From: Algibacter miyuki
GTDB taxonomy: Bacteria > Bacteroidota > Bacteroidia > Flavobacteriales > Flavobacteriaceae
Length of the DNA: 64,000 nt
Direction: 5' to 3' (one strand)
Assembly (NCBI RefSeq): GCF_042427745.1
Contig: NZ_JBHMFA010000009.1
The translations under genes and the position numbers were made by a program. Of the stretch, positions 39,825 to 50,004 are shown piece after piece. Positions within the stretch are counted from its first letter, which is position 1; every line of letters begins with the position of its first letter. The notes under the pieces are model-generated. The model saw nothing but the letters and a program-made list of their open reading frames with translations, had not been told where the DNA came from and searched no databases.

Positions 39825-41089
39825 TTGTTTTTCCAACGGGTTTTTAAAAACTCCCGATGTCCATTTTCTCGAGCATTATTTCCGGGTTCGTAAAGTTTAG
39901 TGTTCTCTATTTCTTTAGGTAGGAACTCTTGCTCGGCAAAATTATTTTCGTAGTTATGCGCATACTTGTAATCGTCGCCATAGCCGAGTTCTTTCATCAG
40001 TTTGGTAGGTGCATTTCTAATACCAATAGGTACGCTTAAATCGCCCGTTTGTTTTACCAATTGTTGTGCATTACCAATAGCCATATAAGCTGCATTGCTC
40101 TTCGGCGAGCAGGCCAAATAGGTGGCGCACTGGCTCAGTATAATTCGCGATTCTGGATGTCCAATTGTGCTCACGGCCTGGAAGGTGTTATTCGCAATAA
40201 CCAAAGCGGTAGGGTTTGCATTTCCAATATCTTCCGAAGCCGAAATAAGAAGTCTACGTGCAATAAATTTCACATCTTCGCCACCCTCAATCATACGTGC
40301 TAGCCAATACACTGCCGCATTAGGGTCGCTCCCTCGAATAGATTTTATAAACGCCGAAATAATATCATAATGTTGTTCGCCCGTTTTATCGTAACGAGCC
40401 GTATTATTTTGTATTCTACTTAAAACGACCTCGTCTGTAATGGTTATTTTTTCGGTATCAAAACTATTTATAAGCAGTTCAAAAACGTTAAGTAACTTTC
40501 TAGCATCGCCACCCGAAATACGTAATAATGCATTCGTTTCCTCTAAAATAATTGTTTTTTTAGAGAAAAACTCGTCCGTTTCAATGGCGCGTTTCAGTAG
40601 TGTTTCTAAATCAACTTTATCAAAAGCATTTAAAATATATACTTGGCAACGCGATAAAAGCGCGGGAATTACCTCAAAACTTGGGTTTTCAGTGGTTGCA
40701 CCAATTAAGGTAATCCAACCTTTTTCAACAGCTTGTAATAGCGAATCTTGTTGCGATTTGCTAAATCTATGAATTTCATCAATAAATAAAATCGGATTCT
40801 TAGTCGTAAATAAGCCGCCACTTTGTTTGGCTTTTTCAATCACTTCTCGAATATCCTTAACACCCGAATTTATAGCGCTCAAGGTGTAAAATGGACGTCC
40901 CGATTCCGAAGCAATAATATTAGCAAGCGTGGTTTTTCCTGTGCCTGGTGGACCCCAAAATATCATCGATGGAATTAGGCCTTGTTTAATGTGCTGCGTT
41001 AATGCTCCTGTTTTGCCCACTAAATGTGCCTGACTAACATAGTCGTCTAGTGTTGTGGGTCTTAATCGTTCTGCCAATGGTGCGTTCAT
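39812..41089 (-). CDS. rarA: Replication-associated recombination protein RarA (MgsA)
   Basis: 425 aa from ATG at 41089 (MNAPLAERLRPTTLDDYVSQ). The frame is open further upstream without family similarity. AAA+ ATPase related to clamp loaders, acting at stalled forks. Walker A FWGPPGTGKTTLANIIA, Walker B PILFIDEIHRFSKSQQD, sensor 1 LIGATTENPSFEVIPALLSRC, sensor 2 ISGGDARKLLN, and the C-terminal MgsA tetramer domain with SDPNAAVYWLARMIEGGED and the RARA signature GYKYAHNY.. (DDYKYAHNYENNFAEQEFLP). Confidence 0.94.
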   Translation of the reverse strand: MNAPLAERLRPTTLDDYVSQAHLVGKTGALTQHIKQGLIPSMIFWGPPGTGKTTLANIIASESGRPFYTLSAINSGVKDIREVIEKAKQSGGLFTTKNPILFIDEIHRFSKSQQDSLLQAVEKGWITLIGATTENPSFEVIPALLSRCQVYILNAFDKVDLETLLKRAIETDEFFSKKTIILEETNALLRISGGDARKLLNVFELLINSFDTEKITITDEVVLSRIQNNTARYDKTGEQHYDIISAFIKSIRGSDPNAAVYWLARMIEGGEDVKFIARRLLISASEDIGNANPTALVIANNTFQAVSTIGHPESRIILSQCATYLACSPKSNAAYMAIGNAQQLVKQTGDLSVPIGIRNAPTKLMKELGYGDDYKYAHNYENNFAEQEFLPKEIENTKLYEPGNNARENGHREFLKTRWKNKYGY

Positions 41090-41161
41090 AACTGTAAAAT
41101 TAAAGTAAATTCCTGTGAAAACAGAACGCATTAACATTCAATTTTTTCTTTTTTAGTATTT

Positions 41162-41248
41162 GGGCGTGCCCCAAAAGGGTCGGGCTTTTACTACTCGCTC
41201 CCTCCCAAAAGGTCGGGGAGCTCAAACATGCCGTTCAATCCCTCACGC
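41162..41248 (+). repeat. Dispersed intergenic repeat, copy D
   Basis: GGGCGTGCCCCAAAAGGG, TCGGGCTTTTACTACTCGC and a CAATCCCTCACGC end. It is very close to copy E and lies between rarA and the T9SS gene terminator. Confidence 0.78.
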
Positions 41249-41342
41249 AAAGATAATTCTTAGCTTAGTTTACTATTGATCCATGCCATAACTAACGGCG
41301 TTTAACTCGAAAACTAAACGGATAGTAGCGTTAAAAAAAACA

Positions 41343-41374
41343 AAAAACCAGGACATCTACATGTCCTGGTTTTT
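41343..41374 (-). terminator. Terminator of the T9SS-sorted protein gene
   Basis: A 14-bp stem (41343-41356 with 41361-41374) around CTAC, CCAGGACAT against ATGTCCTGG with flanking A and T runs, about 40 bp after the stop codon. Confidence 0.88.
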
Positions 41375-41415
41375 AAATTAAATTTTATAATTAGGTTATA
41401 TTGTATATACCGTTC

Positions 41416-44400
41416 TTATTGTTTAATGAATTTTTTAACAACAGTGTTACCTTGGTTATCGTCAATGTTTATAAAGTACAAGCCAGTATGCAGTGCTGAA
41501 ACATCAACAAAGGAGGAGTTTACTTGTTTAGCCAGAATAACCTTTCCAGAAACACTATAAATGGTAATCGCTTCAATGTTTTTTCCTTGTATAAATAAGG
41601 TGTTTTTCGTTGGATTCGGGTAGATTGCAACCGAATCAATAGAAATAGCATCATCTATATTAAGTGTCTCGTCACCTTCAGCTTGAATGTTAAAGTTATA
41701 TGGGTTTTCACCAGCGTCATTATTTTCAATACTAATACTTGCTGTTTTTATACCAGAACTCACGGGAGTAAAAGTGATTTCGAAAGTTGTAGAATTACCA
41801 GCTTCAATAACCGTACTAGGTTGTTGTGTAACGGTAAACTGTGCCGCATCGGTACCTGAAATTAATATGGTAGGGCTACCATCAAGCACCAGTTGTTCTG
41901 TATTGGTGTTGTGTACAGTAAATTCTTTTACAATTGAATTTCCGAGTGTGCTTTGTCCAAAATCGGTAAAGTCGGTAGTGCTCGGGGTGGTATCGCCATC
42001 TACTATAGAAATGCCATCGCCTCTAATATCAATTTCAGCAATAGGAGGTGAGTTCCATAACTGACCGAAAATTTCATCTTCACCGTCTCCTGGTATATTA
42101 TCATCACCTTCCCAAACCACTAAAAAATTGTTAGCTGTTGGGTTGTATGCTTGTGTAGGATGGTTTGCCGTAAACGTGCTGTCCCCGTTAACATCTCCCA
42201 TGTCACTTACTCTACTTTGTTTTTCAAGTAAAGCGTAGTTAGCAGCGTCTAAAGTGGTTGCAAAAATATCGGATGCTGCACTTCCAGGCTCTTCAGACTG
42301 AAAAGTAATTAAAATTTGATTGCTATTGCTGTTGTAATGCATTGCAGAACTTGTTCCTGTTTCTTCTACATCACCATCAGTACCTGCAAAACTCACCTGA
42401 AACGAAGATCCAGTTAATGCTCCTGCCGTACTTACGCGTTGTGCGAAAATTTCGCTCTCATTGTCTGTAACCGATTGATCAGAACTGTAGGTTACAAGGT
42501 ATTCACTTAAAAGCGGATTGTAAACCACATTAGGGAAATTGGAATCTCTACTAGCATCTACATTTGTAATTTGTATCGGGGTATTAATACCACTAACTAG
42601 ACTGCCATCGGAAGCCACAATTTGTGCGAAAATATTATTATCATTATTATTAGGATAATCGGCATAATAAACCACTAAATACTGATTGTTGTCAGGATTA
42701 TAAACCACTTTTGGAGTTGACGGACTTTGCGTTTCACCTGCATCTATAAAAGAACTTAATTGGGTTTGGCCTCCTAAAGCATTTGCCAACGTGCCATTGC
42801 TTTGCAGGCGTGTTCCGAAAATTTCTGGTTCGGAACCGGTTAGCGTATTAGCTTGCCATACGATGTAGTAGTCGCCATTAGTGGTGTTTACTGTTAAATC
42901 TATGGTTTGGATATTAAATGTTTCATCTCCATCTATACCATGTTTCGAAATACGAATTTTACCAGTGCCTAAACCACCTACTAAGGTGCCATTCGGGTTT
43001 ATTAATTGTCCGAAAACTTCTTTTTCAGTAAAATTAGTACTATCCATATCCGATTCCCAAACCACTAAATATTGATTTGAACTCGTGTTGAAAATAACCT
43101 TTGGATTAAAGGCGTCGATAGTCGTATTTCCATCCACTCCAGTTTTCGAAATAGGGAAGGTGGCGCCATCTAAACTGCCATCAGGGTTTATAAATTGTCC
43201 AAAAATTTCTTCGTCCGAGTTAACAACTTCAGTTTCATAAACTAATAAATATCTATCTAAGGTTGGGTCGTAAGCAACCGAAGGATTTTCGTTGTCTAAG
43301 CTTACCTCAGTGGCATGCGAAGTTAATTGTATATCGTTAGTGCCAGTTTCTCCGCTCGATACATTTCCTGTTCCTTTGATGGAAAACGAATAAATAGCTT
43401 CATCGCTGTCGTTCGAGTTTATAGTAATAGTTGCTGTTCTTTCTCCAAGAACACTCGGGTCGAATCTTACAGTAAAGAAAGAACTATTGGTAGCGCCAAT
43501 ACTAGCACTGGCATCTGTTTCTAAAGTGAAATCGGCAGCATCAGTACCTGTAATAGATACTGTAGAAGAACCAGAAAGTGTTAAATTAGAACCGCCTAAG
43601 TTTCTTATAAAATAAAAATGTTCTTTATAATTATTGTTTAAAGCAACCTTTCCAAAATCGGTGTTGTCTGTAGTTTCTGGTGTCGTATCATTATTAGCAA
43701 TACTCGTATTGTTACCTTGAATATCTATTTCTTGTACACCAACAGAACTCTCGTTAAAATAAGCTAAAGCTAAACCGTAAGGATCCTCGGCTGCAGAACT
43801 TAAAACAGTAACATCCGAGCCGTCTAGATTGGCGCTTCTTAAATTATCAAAAGTAGAATCGGTATCTGTCCAAAATAATTTATTGGCAGCAACATCTATA
43901 GCTAGAGCTCTTGGGGATTTTACATGAGTTTCATCTAAAATTTTGGTTACACTACCTGTACCATCACTATTCATTTTAAAAATTCCATCTGCAGTACTGG
44001 AAGCCCAATATAACTTATTATTCGTGTCATCCACTTGTATGCCATAAATGGTGCCAAGTGTACTAGTCCCTATTTGACCACTCGGAACATACTCCGAATG
44101 TAGTGTTTCAATACCACTACCATCTAAATTAGATTTTTTAATGTAATATGTATTGGAAAAGTCGGTTGTGTTGTAAAACCGATCGGCCCAGTATAGCTTG
44201 TTGGTGCCAATGGTTAAGTTTCTTAAGGATATATCTGTGGTCAGGGGTATTATAGTCTCTACATTACTACCATCTAGATTGGCTCTTTTAAGTTCTTCAT
44301 ATTCGGTCCAATATATTTTGGCATTAGTTTCGTCTACGGCAATGTTATAAAGGGTACTTGTAGTAGAATAAACCTCTTGCTCTAAAGTGCCATCAAAGTT

Positions 44401-44646
44401 TTTTTTGAAAATGCTATAAGGATATCCCGTAGTAAAAAACAGTTCTTGAGTGGTGTTATTAACAGCCGTGTACCTGGCTGATAAAGCTTCAGTTTGTTTA
44501 AAAAATACAGCTTCGTCGGTGCCATCCGTATCAATGGTTAAAAGCGATCTGTTGTCTTCGTCAATGTATAGTAATTTTTTGTTTTGTCCTTGGACTACAA
44601 ACAAAGGAATGAGTATAAAAACTAGATAAAGTAATTGTTTTTTCAT
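41416..44646 (-). CDS. Large T9SS type A sorted surface protein with YWTD-like and choice-of-anchor domains
   Basis: 1076 aa. Signal peptide MKKQLLYLVFILIPLFVVQG. Residues about 25-300 hold YWTD-type beta-propeller repeats (KIYWTEYEELKRANLDGSN, KLYWADRFYN, KLYWASSTADGIFKMNSDG, KLFWTDTDS). Two HYDIN/choice-of-anchor D-like repeats follow at about 305-425 and 865-990, each with TDFG and TDAADFT/TDAAQFT. Between them lie repeated units of the SNQYLVVWESD type. The last 75 residues are a T9SS type A sorting domain (VAIYPNPTKNTLFIQGKNIE ... GLYFINIDDNQGNTVVKKFI). Secretion through type IX is predicted, and porT is in this window. Confidence 0.88.
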   Translation of the reverse strand: MKKQLLYLVFILIPLFVVQGQNKKLLYIDEDNRSLLTIDTDGTDEAVFFKQTEALSARYTAVNNTTQELFFTTGYPYSIFKKNFDGTLEQEVYSTTSTLYNIAVDETNAKIYWTEYEELKRANLDGSNVETIIPLTTDISLRNLTIGTNKLYWADRFYNTTDFSNTYYIKKSNLDGSGIETLHSEYVPSGQIGTSTLGTIYGIQVDDTNNKLYWASSTADGIFKMNSDGTGSVTKILDETHVKSPRALAIDVAANKLFWTDTDSTFDNLRSANLDGSDVTVLSSAAEDPYGLALAYFNESSVGVQEIDIQGNNTSIANNDTTPETTDNTDFGKVALNNNYKEHFYFIRNLGGSNLTLSGSSTVSITGTDAADFTLETDASASIGATNSSFFTVRFDPSVLGERTATITINSNDSDEAIYSFSIKGTGNVSSGETGTNDIQLTSHATEVSLDNENPSVAYDPTLDRYLLVYETEVVNSDEEIFGQFINPDGSLDGATFPISKTGVDGNTTIDAFNPKVIFNTSSNQYLVVWESDMDSTNFTEKEVFGQLINPNGTLVGGLGTGKIRISKHGIDGDETFNIQTIDLTVNTTNGDYYIVWQANTLTGSEPEIFGTRLQSNGTLANALGGQTQLSSFIDAGETQSPSTPKVVYNPDNNQYLVVYYADYPNNNDNNIFAQIVASDGSLVSGINTPIQITNVDASRDSNFPNVVYNPLLSEYLVTYSSDQSVTDNESEIFAQRVSTAGALTGSSFQVSFAGTDGDVEETGTSSAMHYNSNSNQILITFQSEEPGSAASDIFATTLDAANYALLEKQSRVSDMGDVNGDSTFTANHPTQAYNPTANNFLVVWEGDDNIPGDGEDEIFGQLWNSPPIAEIDIRGDGISIVDGDTTPSTTDFTDFGQSTLGNSIVKEFTVHNTNTEQLVLDGSPTILISGTDAAQFTVTQQPSTVIEAGNSTTFEITFTPVSSGIKTASISIENNDAGENPYNFNIQAEGDETLNIDDAISIDSVAIYPNPTKNTLFIQGKNIEAITIYSVSGKVILAKQVNSSFVDVSALHTGLYFINIDDNQGNTVVKKFIKQ

Positions 44647-44855
44647 GATTATAATTGGGTTGGTTAAGATCTTGTTTTTTGCGAAAGGTAAGTTTTATAT
44701 TTAAAATTCTTACACTTTAATACGTTAAAAAGTGTTTTTCACACATTTAATCGAGTATTGTTAGCCGGTAACGAATCGTTGAATCAATCAGAATTTACTT
44801 TTTTTATCCTAAAAATGGAGATATAATAACTTTTTTAAATGGTGTTTTTTATTTT

Positions 44856-44939
44856 GGGCGTGCCCCAAAAAGGGTCGGGCTTTCACTACTCGCTCCTCCT
44901 AAGGTCGGGAGCTCAAACAAGCCATTCAATCCCTCACGC
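44856..44939 (+). repeat. Dispersed intergenic repeat, copy E
   Basis: GGGCGTGCCCCAAAAAGGG, TCGGGCTTTCACTACTCGC and a CAATCCCTCACGC end, between the T9SS protein gene start and the rhomboid gene. Confidence 0.78.
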
Positions 44940-45002
44940 GGGCCAATCTGCCAATTTAGCACATTTTATAAAGTTGGATAACTATTTGTTATATTCATCA
45001 CA

Positions 45003-45737
45003 ATGAAACAGCACGAACATTTTAAATTCTCACCAGGAGTCATTGCATATCCAGTGTTTTTCGTGCTTACCATTTGGCTCGTATTTTGGTTCGAAGTACG
45101 TTTTGGATACAATTTAAGTAAGTATGGTGTTTATCCACAAACTTTAAAAGGACTTAGAGGTGTTGTACTCAGTCCGTTTTTACATGGTGATATTGAGCAT
45201 ATCTATCATAACACCATTCCGTTATTTGTGCTCTCCACGGCGCTGTTTTATTTTTATAGACCAATAGCTTGGCGCGTTATTTTATTTGGGATTTTAATTT
45301 CGGGATTTTTAACTTGGTGTATTGGTAGACCATCTTACCATATTGGGGCAAGCGGACTCATTTATGTTTTAGTAAGTTTTACTTTTTTTAAAGGTGTTTT
45401 CGCAAAACATTACAGACTTATTGCATTATCGCTTTTAGTTATTTTTTTATACGGAAGCATGATTTGGTATACATTTCCGATAAAAGAAGGTATATCTTGG
45501 GAAGGACATCTATCTGGTTTAATTACGGGCTTGGTCTTTGCTCTTTTCTTTAGAAAAGAAATAGCAAAACCTAAAAAATACGCTTGGGAACAAGAAAATT
45601 ACAACGAAGAAAACGATCCGTTTTTACAACATTTCGACGAAAATGGAAACTTTATAGAAACCAAAGAAGAACCCGAAATAGAGGAGGAGCTAAAGCCCCT
45701 CTCTATAAGGTATATATTTAAAGAAAATAAGGATTAG
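45003..45737 (+). CDS. Rhomboid family intramembrane serine protease
   Basis: 244 aa with about six TM helices. Catalytic Ser in the GASG motif (YHIGASGLIYVLVSF), catalytic His in EGHLSGLITGLVFAL, and a conserved HGDIEHIYHNTIPLFVL loop region with the His/Asn oxyanion elements. The C-terminal 60 residues are cytoplasmic and acidic. It cleaves TM substrates within the membrane. The substrate is unknown. Convergent with rlmB. Confidence 0.9.
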   Translation: MKQHEHFKFSPGVIAYPVFFVLTIWLVFWFEVRFGYNLSKYGVYPQTLKGLRGVVLSPFLHGDIEHIYHNTIPLFVLSTALFYFYRPIAWRVILFGILISGFLTWCIGRPSYHIGASGLIYVLVSFTFFKGVFAKHYRLIALSLLVIFLYGSMIWYTFPIKEGISWEGHLSGLITGLVFALFFRKEIAKPKKYAWEQENYNEENDPFLQHFDENGNFIETKEEPEIEEELKPLSIRYIFKENKD

Positions 45738-45758
45738 TAGTATAAAATAAACTAATAA

Positions 45759-46499
45759 TTACTTTATCATTCTTTGTCTTACGGCTTCATATAAAAAAGC
45801 ACCACAAGCAACCGATACATTTAACGATTCAATTTCACCAAGTAAAGGTAATTTTGCTTTAGCATCAACCACTTTTAAAGTTGACGGGTTTATACCTCTA
45901 CCTTCCGAGCCCATAATAATAGCACAAGGTTCTTTAAACGAAACGTCGTAAATGGTGTCGTTTGTTTTTTCGGTAGCAGCAATCACTTTAATACCTGAAG
46001 CTTGCATGTAAAACACAGCATCTTTAATGTGGTCTACTTTACAAATTGGAATTTTAAATACCGCACCAGCACTGGTTTTAATTGTGTCTCCATTTACTGG
46101 AGCACCACCTTTTTTCTGAATAATAATACCATTAACACCAGTACATTCTGCCGTTCTTATAATAGCTCCAAAATTACGCACATCACTTAATTGGTCAAGT
46201 AATAAAAACAATGGGTTTTTACCCGATTCCATAACGCTAACAATTAAAGTTTCCATATCGTGGAATTCAATTGGCGAAATTTGTGCCACAGCACCTTGGT
46301 GGTTTCCTTTGGTTAATCGGTTCAGTTTCTCTACAGGAACATAAGATTTATTAACCGATTTTTTATTTAATAAAGATTCTAACTCACTAAATAAATCACC
46401 ACTTAATCCCTTTTGAAGGAATACTTTATCTATAGTTTCACCGGCATTTACCGCTTCTATAATGGCTCTAATACCAAAAATTTGTGTTTGTTCTTGCAT
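45759..46499 (-). CDS. rlmB: 23S rRNA (guanosine-2'-O)-methyltransferase RlmB family
   Basis: 246 aa from ATG at 46499 (MQEQTQIFGIRAIIEAVNAG). The upstream extension of the open frame is unlike the family. N-terminal substrate-binding domain, then SPOUT: LLDQLSDVRNFGAIIRTAEC, IIQKKGGAPVNGDTIKTSAGA, AIIMGSEGRGINPS and the knot loop LPLLGEIESLNVSVACGAFLYE. The GxRAIxEA start and QKKGxxP segment fit RlmB. It has a different origin from the TrmH paralogue at 21041. Confidence 0.9.
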   Translation of the reverse strand: MQEQTQIFGIRAIIEAVNAGETIDKVFLQKGLSGDLFSELESLLNKKSVNKSYVPVEKLNRLTKGNHQGAVAQISPIEFHDMETLIVSVMESGKNPLFLLLDQLSDVRNFGAIIRTAECTGVNGIIIQKKGGAPVNGDTIKTSAGAVFKIPICKVDHIKDAVFYMQASGIKVIAATEKTNDTIYDVSFKEPCAIIMGSEGRGINPSTLKVVDAKAKLPLLGEIESLNVSVACGAFLYEAVRQRMIK

Positions 46500-46638
46500 G
46501 GTACAAAGGTATAAAAAAAGCAGTTTTAAATGGTGTATGTTTGGTAAATCATTCAGGTAAGTATAGAAAATAAGGTTTGTAAATGTTAAAGCAAGTAAAA
46601 ATGATGAAATCAAATGTTGTTTTTTGTAATTTTGACAA

Positions 46639-47040
46639 GTGATAAAGTCAATTTTACATAAAGGATTTTCGGTACTGTTAACATGTCTTGTGTTGTTTTC
46701 AACGGTGTCTATTACTATTGAAGAACGCTTTTGTGGCGATGCTTTAGTGGATGTTTCTATGTTTTTAGAAAATGAAACTTGTGGTATCAATGCTTTAGAT
46801 GTACTGTTGAACAATAGCTGCTGTAAAGATGAATTGAATGTGGTGAAAGGACAAGACGAACTAAGTTATTCTTCATTTGAAGATTTAGATCTCCTTTTTC
46901 AAACAGAAATCACAACCCAAAGCGATATTGTATCTAACCACTTCAAAGGTTTAGCACAGTACAATATTCCTCATAAAAATTATGCGCCACCGCTCTTGGT
47001 TGCAAATATTCGGGTGTTATCCCAAGTTTTCATTATTTGA
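46639..47040 (+). CDS. HYC_CC_PP family protein
   Basis: 133 aa. N-terminal signal or anchor (SILHKGFSVLLTCLVLFSTVSI), then the family cysteine pattern ERFCGDALVDVS, NETCG and NNSCCKDEL, and the C-terminal NYAPPLLVANIRVLSQVFII with the PP pair. This Bacteroidota family is found next to metal-linked TonB receptors, as here. The start is GTG at 46639. Probable role in periplasmic metal or copper handling, inferred from cysteines and neighbours. Confidence 0.78.
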   Translation: MIKSILHKGFSVLLTCLVLFSTVSITIEERFCGDALVDVSMFLENETCGINALDVLLNNSCCKDELNVVKGQDELSYSSFEDLDLLFQTEITTQSDIVSNHFKGLAQYNIPHKNYAPPLLVANIRVLSQVFII

Positions 47041-47298
47041 TGTATTCTGCTTGTTTTGTTTCCGCGAAAGCGAAAATATAATTGCGCTTTGTTTTATCGT
47101 TGTACATGATGTTCTAAATTATGTTGAGATGAAATTTAAGCACAAGTCACATTATCCATACTTTGTTTGGAATTTATATCGAAATGTATTCCATGTTTTT
47201 AAATATTATGATGCATGATTGTAATTTCAGCTATTAAAGTCGAATAATGGGGCTTGTTCAAAATGAAAAGTATCATTTAAAAAAATGAAAAGTAAAAA

Positions 47299-49539
47299 AT
47301 GAAGAATATAATATATTTGATAATCTGGTTTCCGGTGGTTTTGTTTTCTCAAGAGCGAATATCTGGAACTATATTTGAAGCCCATCCTGAAAATGATGCC
47401 TTAGTTTTGGCTGGTGCAAATGTGTATTGGTTAAATACGTCGGTAGGAGCGGTGACTGATATGGACGGCGAATTTACGTTGGCTTATAAACCGGAATATT
47501 CCAAATTAGTAATTAGTTATGTAGGATTTAAAACAGATACGCTTACGGTGCGCTCTGCTAAACATATAACACATCGATTGAAGCCCGTTAGCGATTTAAA
47601 TGCGGTTACGGTAACTTCGCGTAAGCAAGCTACAGCTAAATCTTATATGCAATCGCAAAATGTGTTTACGGTTAGTAGTGACGAGCTTTTAAAAGCGGCT
47701 TGTTGTAATTTAGCCGAAAGTTTTGAAACCAACCCATCGATTGATGTTAATTTTGCCGATGCTATTTCGGGTACACGCCAAATAAAAATGTTAGGACTTA
47801 CTAGTCCGTATATTTTAATCGCAACCGAGAATATACCATCTATTCGTGGCGCTTCTCAGGCTTTTGGTTTGAGCTTTATTCCGGGAACTTGGGTGGAGAG
47901 TATTCAAATTACAAAAGGTGCCGGTTCGGTGGTTAATGGTTATGAAAGTATCGCTGGGCAAATTAATGCGGAATTGGTGAAACCTACGACCGATGATAAT
48001 GTGTTTTTGAATGTTTTCGGAAATATTGCAGGGCGTTTTGAACTGAATACACACATCAATACTAAAGTGAGCGATAAGTGGAGTACAGGGCTTTATTTGC
48101 ACGGAAACACACATAATGAAAAACATGACGTGAACGATGATAATTTCCTGGACATGCCTTTGTATAATCAGATTAATTTGATGAACCGTTGGCAATACAC
48201 CAACCTGGAAAAAGGTTTTGTGAGTTTTATTAATGTGAAATTTCTAAATGATGAAAAACAAATGGGTGAACTTGATTTTAACCCGAAAACGGATAAACTA
48301 ACCCAAAATGCTTGGGGCAGTGAAATAGATACAAAGCGTTACGAGATTTCATCTAAAATAGGCTATGTTAATCCGGAAATTCCCTATCAAAGTTTAGGCG
48401 TGCAAACGGCGTTTAGTAGGCATATTCAGGAATCTTATTTTGGGTTGAATCAATATGAAATTACACATAATAGTTTATACGCCAGTGCAACCTACAATTC
48501 TATAATTAGTGATTCTCGACATAAGATTAAAACGGGTGCAAGTTACACTTATGATGATTATGAAGAATTGGTAAACACGACGGATTACGAACGCACAGAG
48601 TATTCGGTTGGTGGTTTTTTTGAGTACAACTTTGATAATTTAGATAAGTTGAATGTTACGGCTGGCTTACGATTGGATTATCATAACCTGCTAGGTGCTT
48701 TTATTACACCTCGTTTTCATGCACGTTATACACCATGGGAAAAATCTGCAATTCGGGCCTCTTTTGGGCGAGGAAAACGGAGTGCTAATATTTTTACTGA
48801 AAATCAGCAAATGTTTGCAACCTCACGACAAATTAATATTTTAAGCTCAGGCGGTGATATTTATGGTTTGGATCCGGAAATAGCTTGGAATTACGGCCTG
48901 TCGTATTTGCAAGGTTTTAATTTGTTTGGAAGAAAAGCAGATATAACTCTGGACTATTATAAAACAGATTTTACAAATCAGGTGGTTGTAGATTATGAAA
49001 ATCCGCTAGAAGTTAATTTTTATAATTTAGAAGGAAAGAGTTATGCGAGCAGTTTTCAAGCGGAAGTAAATTACAATGTGTTTGAGTCTTTTGATTTGCG
49101 TTTGGCATATAAATTTTACGATGTGAAAACCGATTATCAATCCGGTACATTAGAAAAACCGTTGGTGCCTAAAAATCGATTTTTTGCAAATGCCTCGTAT
49201 GAAACACGGAAGCATGGTGAAATTATTCCGCATTGGCGTTTTGATGCTACGTTTAATTGGCTTAGTCAACAACGCCTTGCATCGACAACTTTAAACCCTG
49301 TTGCTTATCAATTAGATGAGTATACGCCAACTGTTGGCACATTAAATGCACAAATAACGCGTGTATTTTCTCCTAAATTTGAAGTATATTTAGGTGGTGA
49401 GAACATGACTAACGTGAGACAAAATAATCCTGTTCTAAGCGCAGATAATCCGTTTTCGGGTTATTTTGATTCCACTTTTGTATATGGTCCAATTTTTGGA
49501 GCTAATTATTATATGGGATTACGATTTAGAATAAATTAA
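47299..49539 (+). CDS. TonB-dependent receptor, metal-associated type
   Basis: 746 aa outer-membrane receptor. Signal peptide MKNIIYLIIWFPVVLFSQ, a CarboxypepD_reg-like domain at about 20-100 (GANVYWLNTSVGAVTDMDGEF, LVISYVGFKTDTL), a plug with LKAACCNLAESFETNPSIDVNF and the MLGLTSPYILIATENIPSIRG segment typical of this receptor subtype, and then the 22-strand barrel ending YYMGLRFRIN. The CC pair in the plug and the flanking HYC_CC_PP and HMA genes point to copper or another soft metal, or its chelate. Substrate not proven. Confidence 0.87.
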   Translation: MKNIIYLIIWFPVVLFSQERISGTIFEAHPENDALVLAGANVYWLNTSVGAVTDMDGEFTLAYKPEYSKLVISYVGFKTDTLTVRSAKHITHRLKPVSDLNAVTVTSRKQATAKSYMQSQNVFTVSSDELLKAACCNLAESFETNPSIDVNFADAISGTRQIKMLGLTSPYILIATENIPSIRGASQAFGLSFIPGTWVESIQITKGAGSVVNGYESIAGQINAELVKPTTDDNVFLNVFGNIAGRFELNTHINTKVSDKWSTGLYLHGNTHNEKHDVNDDNFLDMPLYNQINLMNRWQYTNLEKGFVSFINVKFLNDEKQMGELDFNPKTDKLTQNAWGSEIDTKRYEISSKIGYVNPEIPYQSLGVQTAFSRHIQESYFGLNQYEITHNSLYASATYNSIISDSRHKIKTGASYTYDDYEELVNTTDYERTEYSVGGFFEYNFDNLDKLNVTAGLRLDYHNLLGAFITPRFHARYTPWEKSAIRASFGRGKRSANIFTENQQMFATSRQINILSSGGDIYGLDPEIAWNYGLSYLQGFNLFGRKADITLDYYKTDFTNQVVVDYENPLEVNFYNLEGKSYASSFQAEVNYNVFESFDLRLAYKFYDVKTDYQSGTLEKPLVPKNRFFANASYETRKHGEIIPHWRFDATFNWLSQQRLASTTLNPVAYQLDEYTPTVGTLNAQITRVFSPKFEVYLGGENMTNVRQNNPVLSADNPFSGYFDSTFVYGPIFGANYYMGLRFRIN

Positions 49540-49562
49540 ATAATTTTTAAAAAATAAATAAG

Positions 49563-49916
49563 ATGAAAAAAATAATGATGATTGCGGTGTTGCTCGTTGG
49601 AACAGCCACCTTTGCACAGAATAAAAATGAAAAGGCATCGATAGAAGTAGACGGTGTTTGTTTGATGTGTAAAAGCCGAATAGAGAAGGCGGCCATTAGA
49701 ACGAAAGGCGTAAAATCTGCTGTTTGGGACGTTAAAAGTCATGAGTTAAAATTGATTTTCGATGCACGAAAAACCAACGTCGATTCAGTTGAGTCTCACG
49801 TTTTAGCCGCAGGACATGATACTAAAACCAAAAGGGCGACCGATGCTGCTTACGATACATTACACGATTGCTGCCGCTACAGAGATAGTGAGGTTATCGA
49901 TGATCATAAAGATTAA
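49563..49916 (+). CDS. Periplasmic heavy-metal-associated (HMA) domain protein
   Basis: 117 aa. Signal peptide MKKIMMIAVLLVGTATFAQ followed by an HMA fold with the metal site in GVCLMCKSRIEKAAIRTKGV (CxxC), and a second cysteine pair near the end (LHDCCRYRD). It starts 23 bp after the receptor stop, so the two are very likely co-transcribed. Likely a periplasmic metal carrier for the receptor system. Confidence 0.87.
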   Translation: MKKIMMIAVLLVGTATFAQNKNEKASIEVDGVCLMCKSRIEKAAIRTKGVKSAVWDVKSHELKLIFDARKTNVDSVESHVLAAGHDTKTKRATDAAYDTLHDCCRYRDSEVIDDHKD

Positions 49917-49950
49917 CTAGGAATCTAAGTTTCCTTAAATAAAAAAATAA

Positions 49951-49984
49951 AAAAAGCCTGTGAATTTATTTTCACAGGCTTTTT
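49951..49984. terminator. Bidirectional terminator between the HMA gene and ompH
   Basis: A 14-bp stem, AAAAAGCCTGTGAA with TTCACAGGCTTTTT, around TTTATT. It serves the plus-strand metal cluster and the minus-strand ompH run, whose stop is at 50005. Confidence 0.92.
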
Positions 49985-50004
49985 AAGTTTTATTGAAAAA
50001 GATA

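Noticed and set aside
47041..47298. Frame at 46982-47218 between the HYC_CC_PP gene and the receptor
   Set aside because: It overlaps the real gene end in another frame, and no domain or start context supports it.
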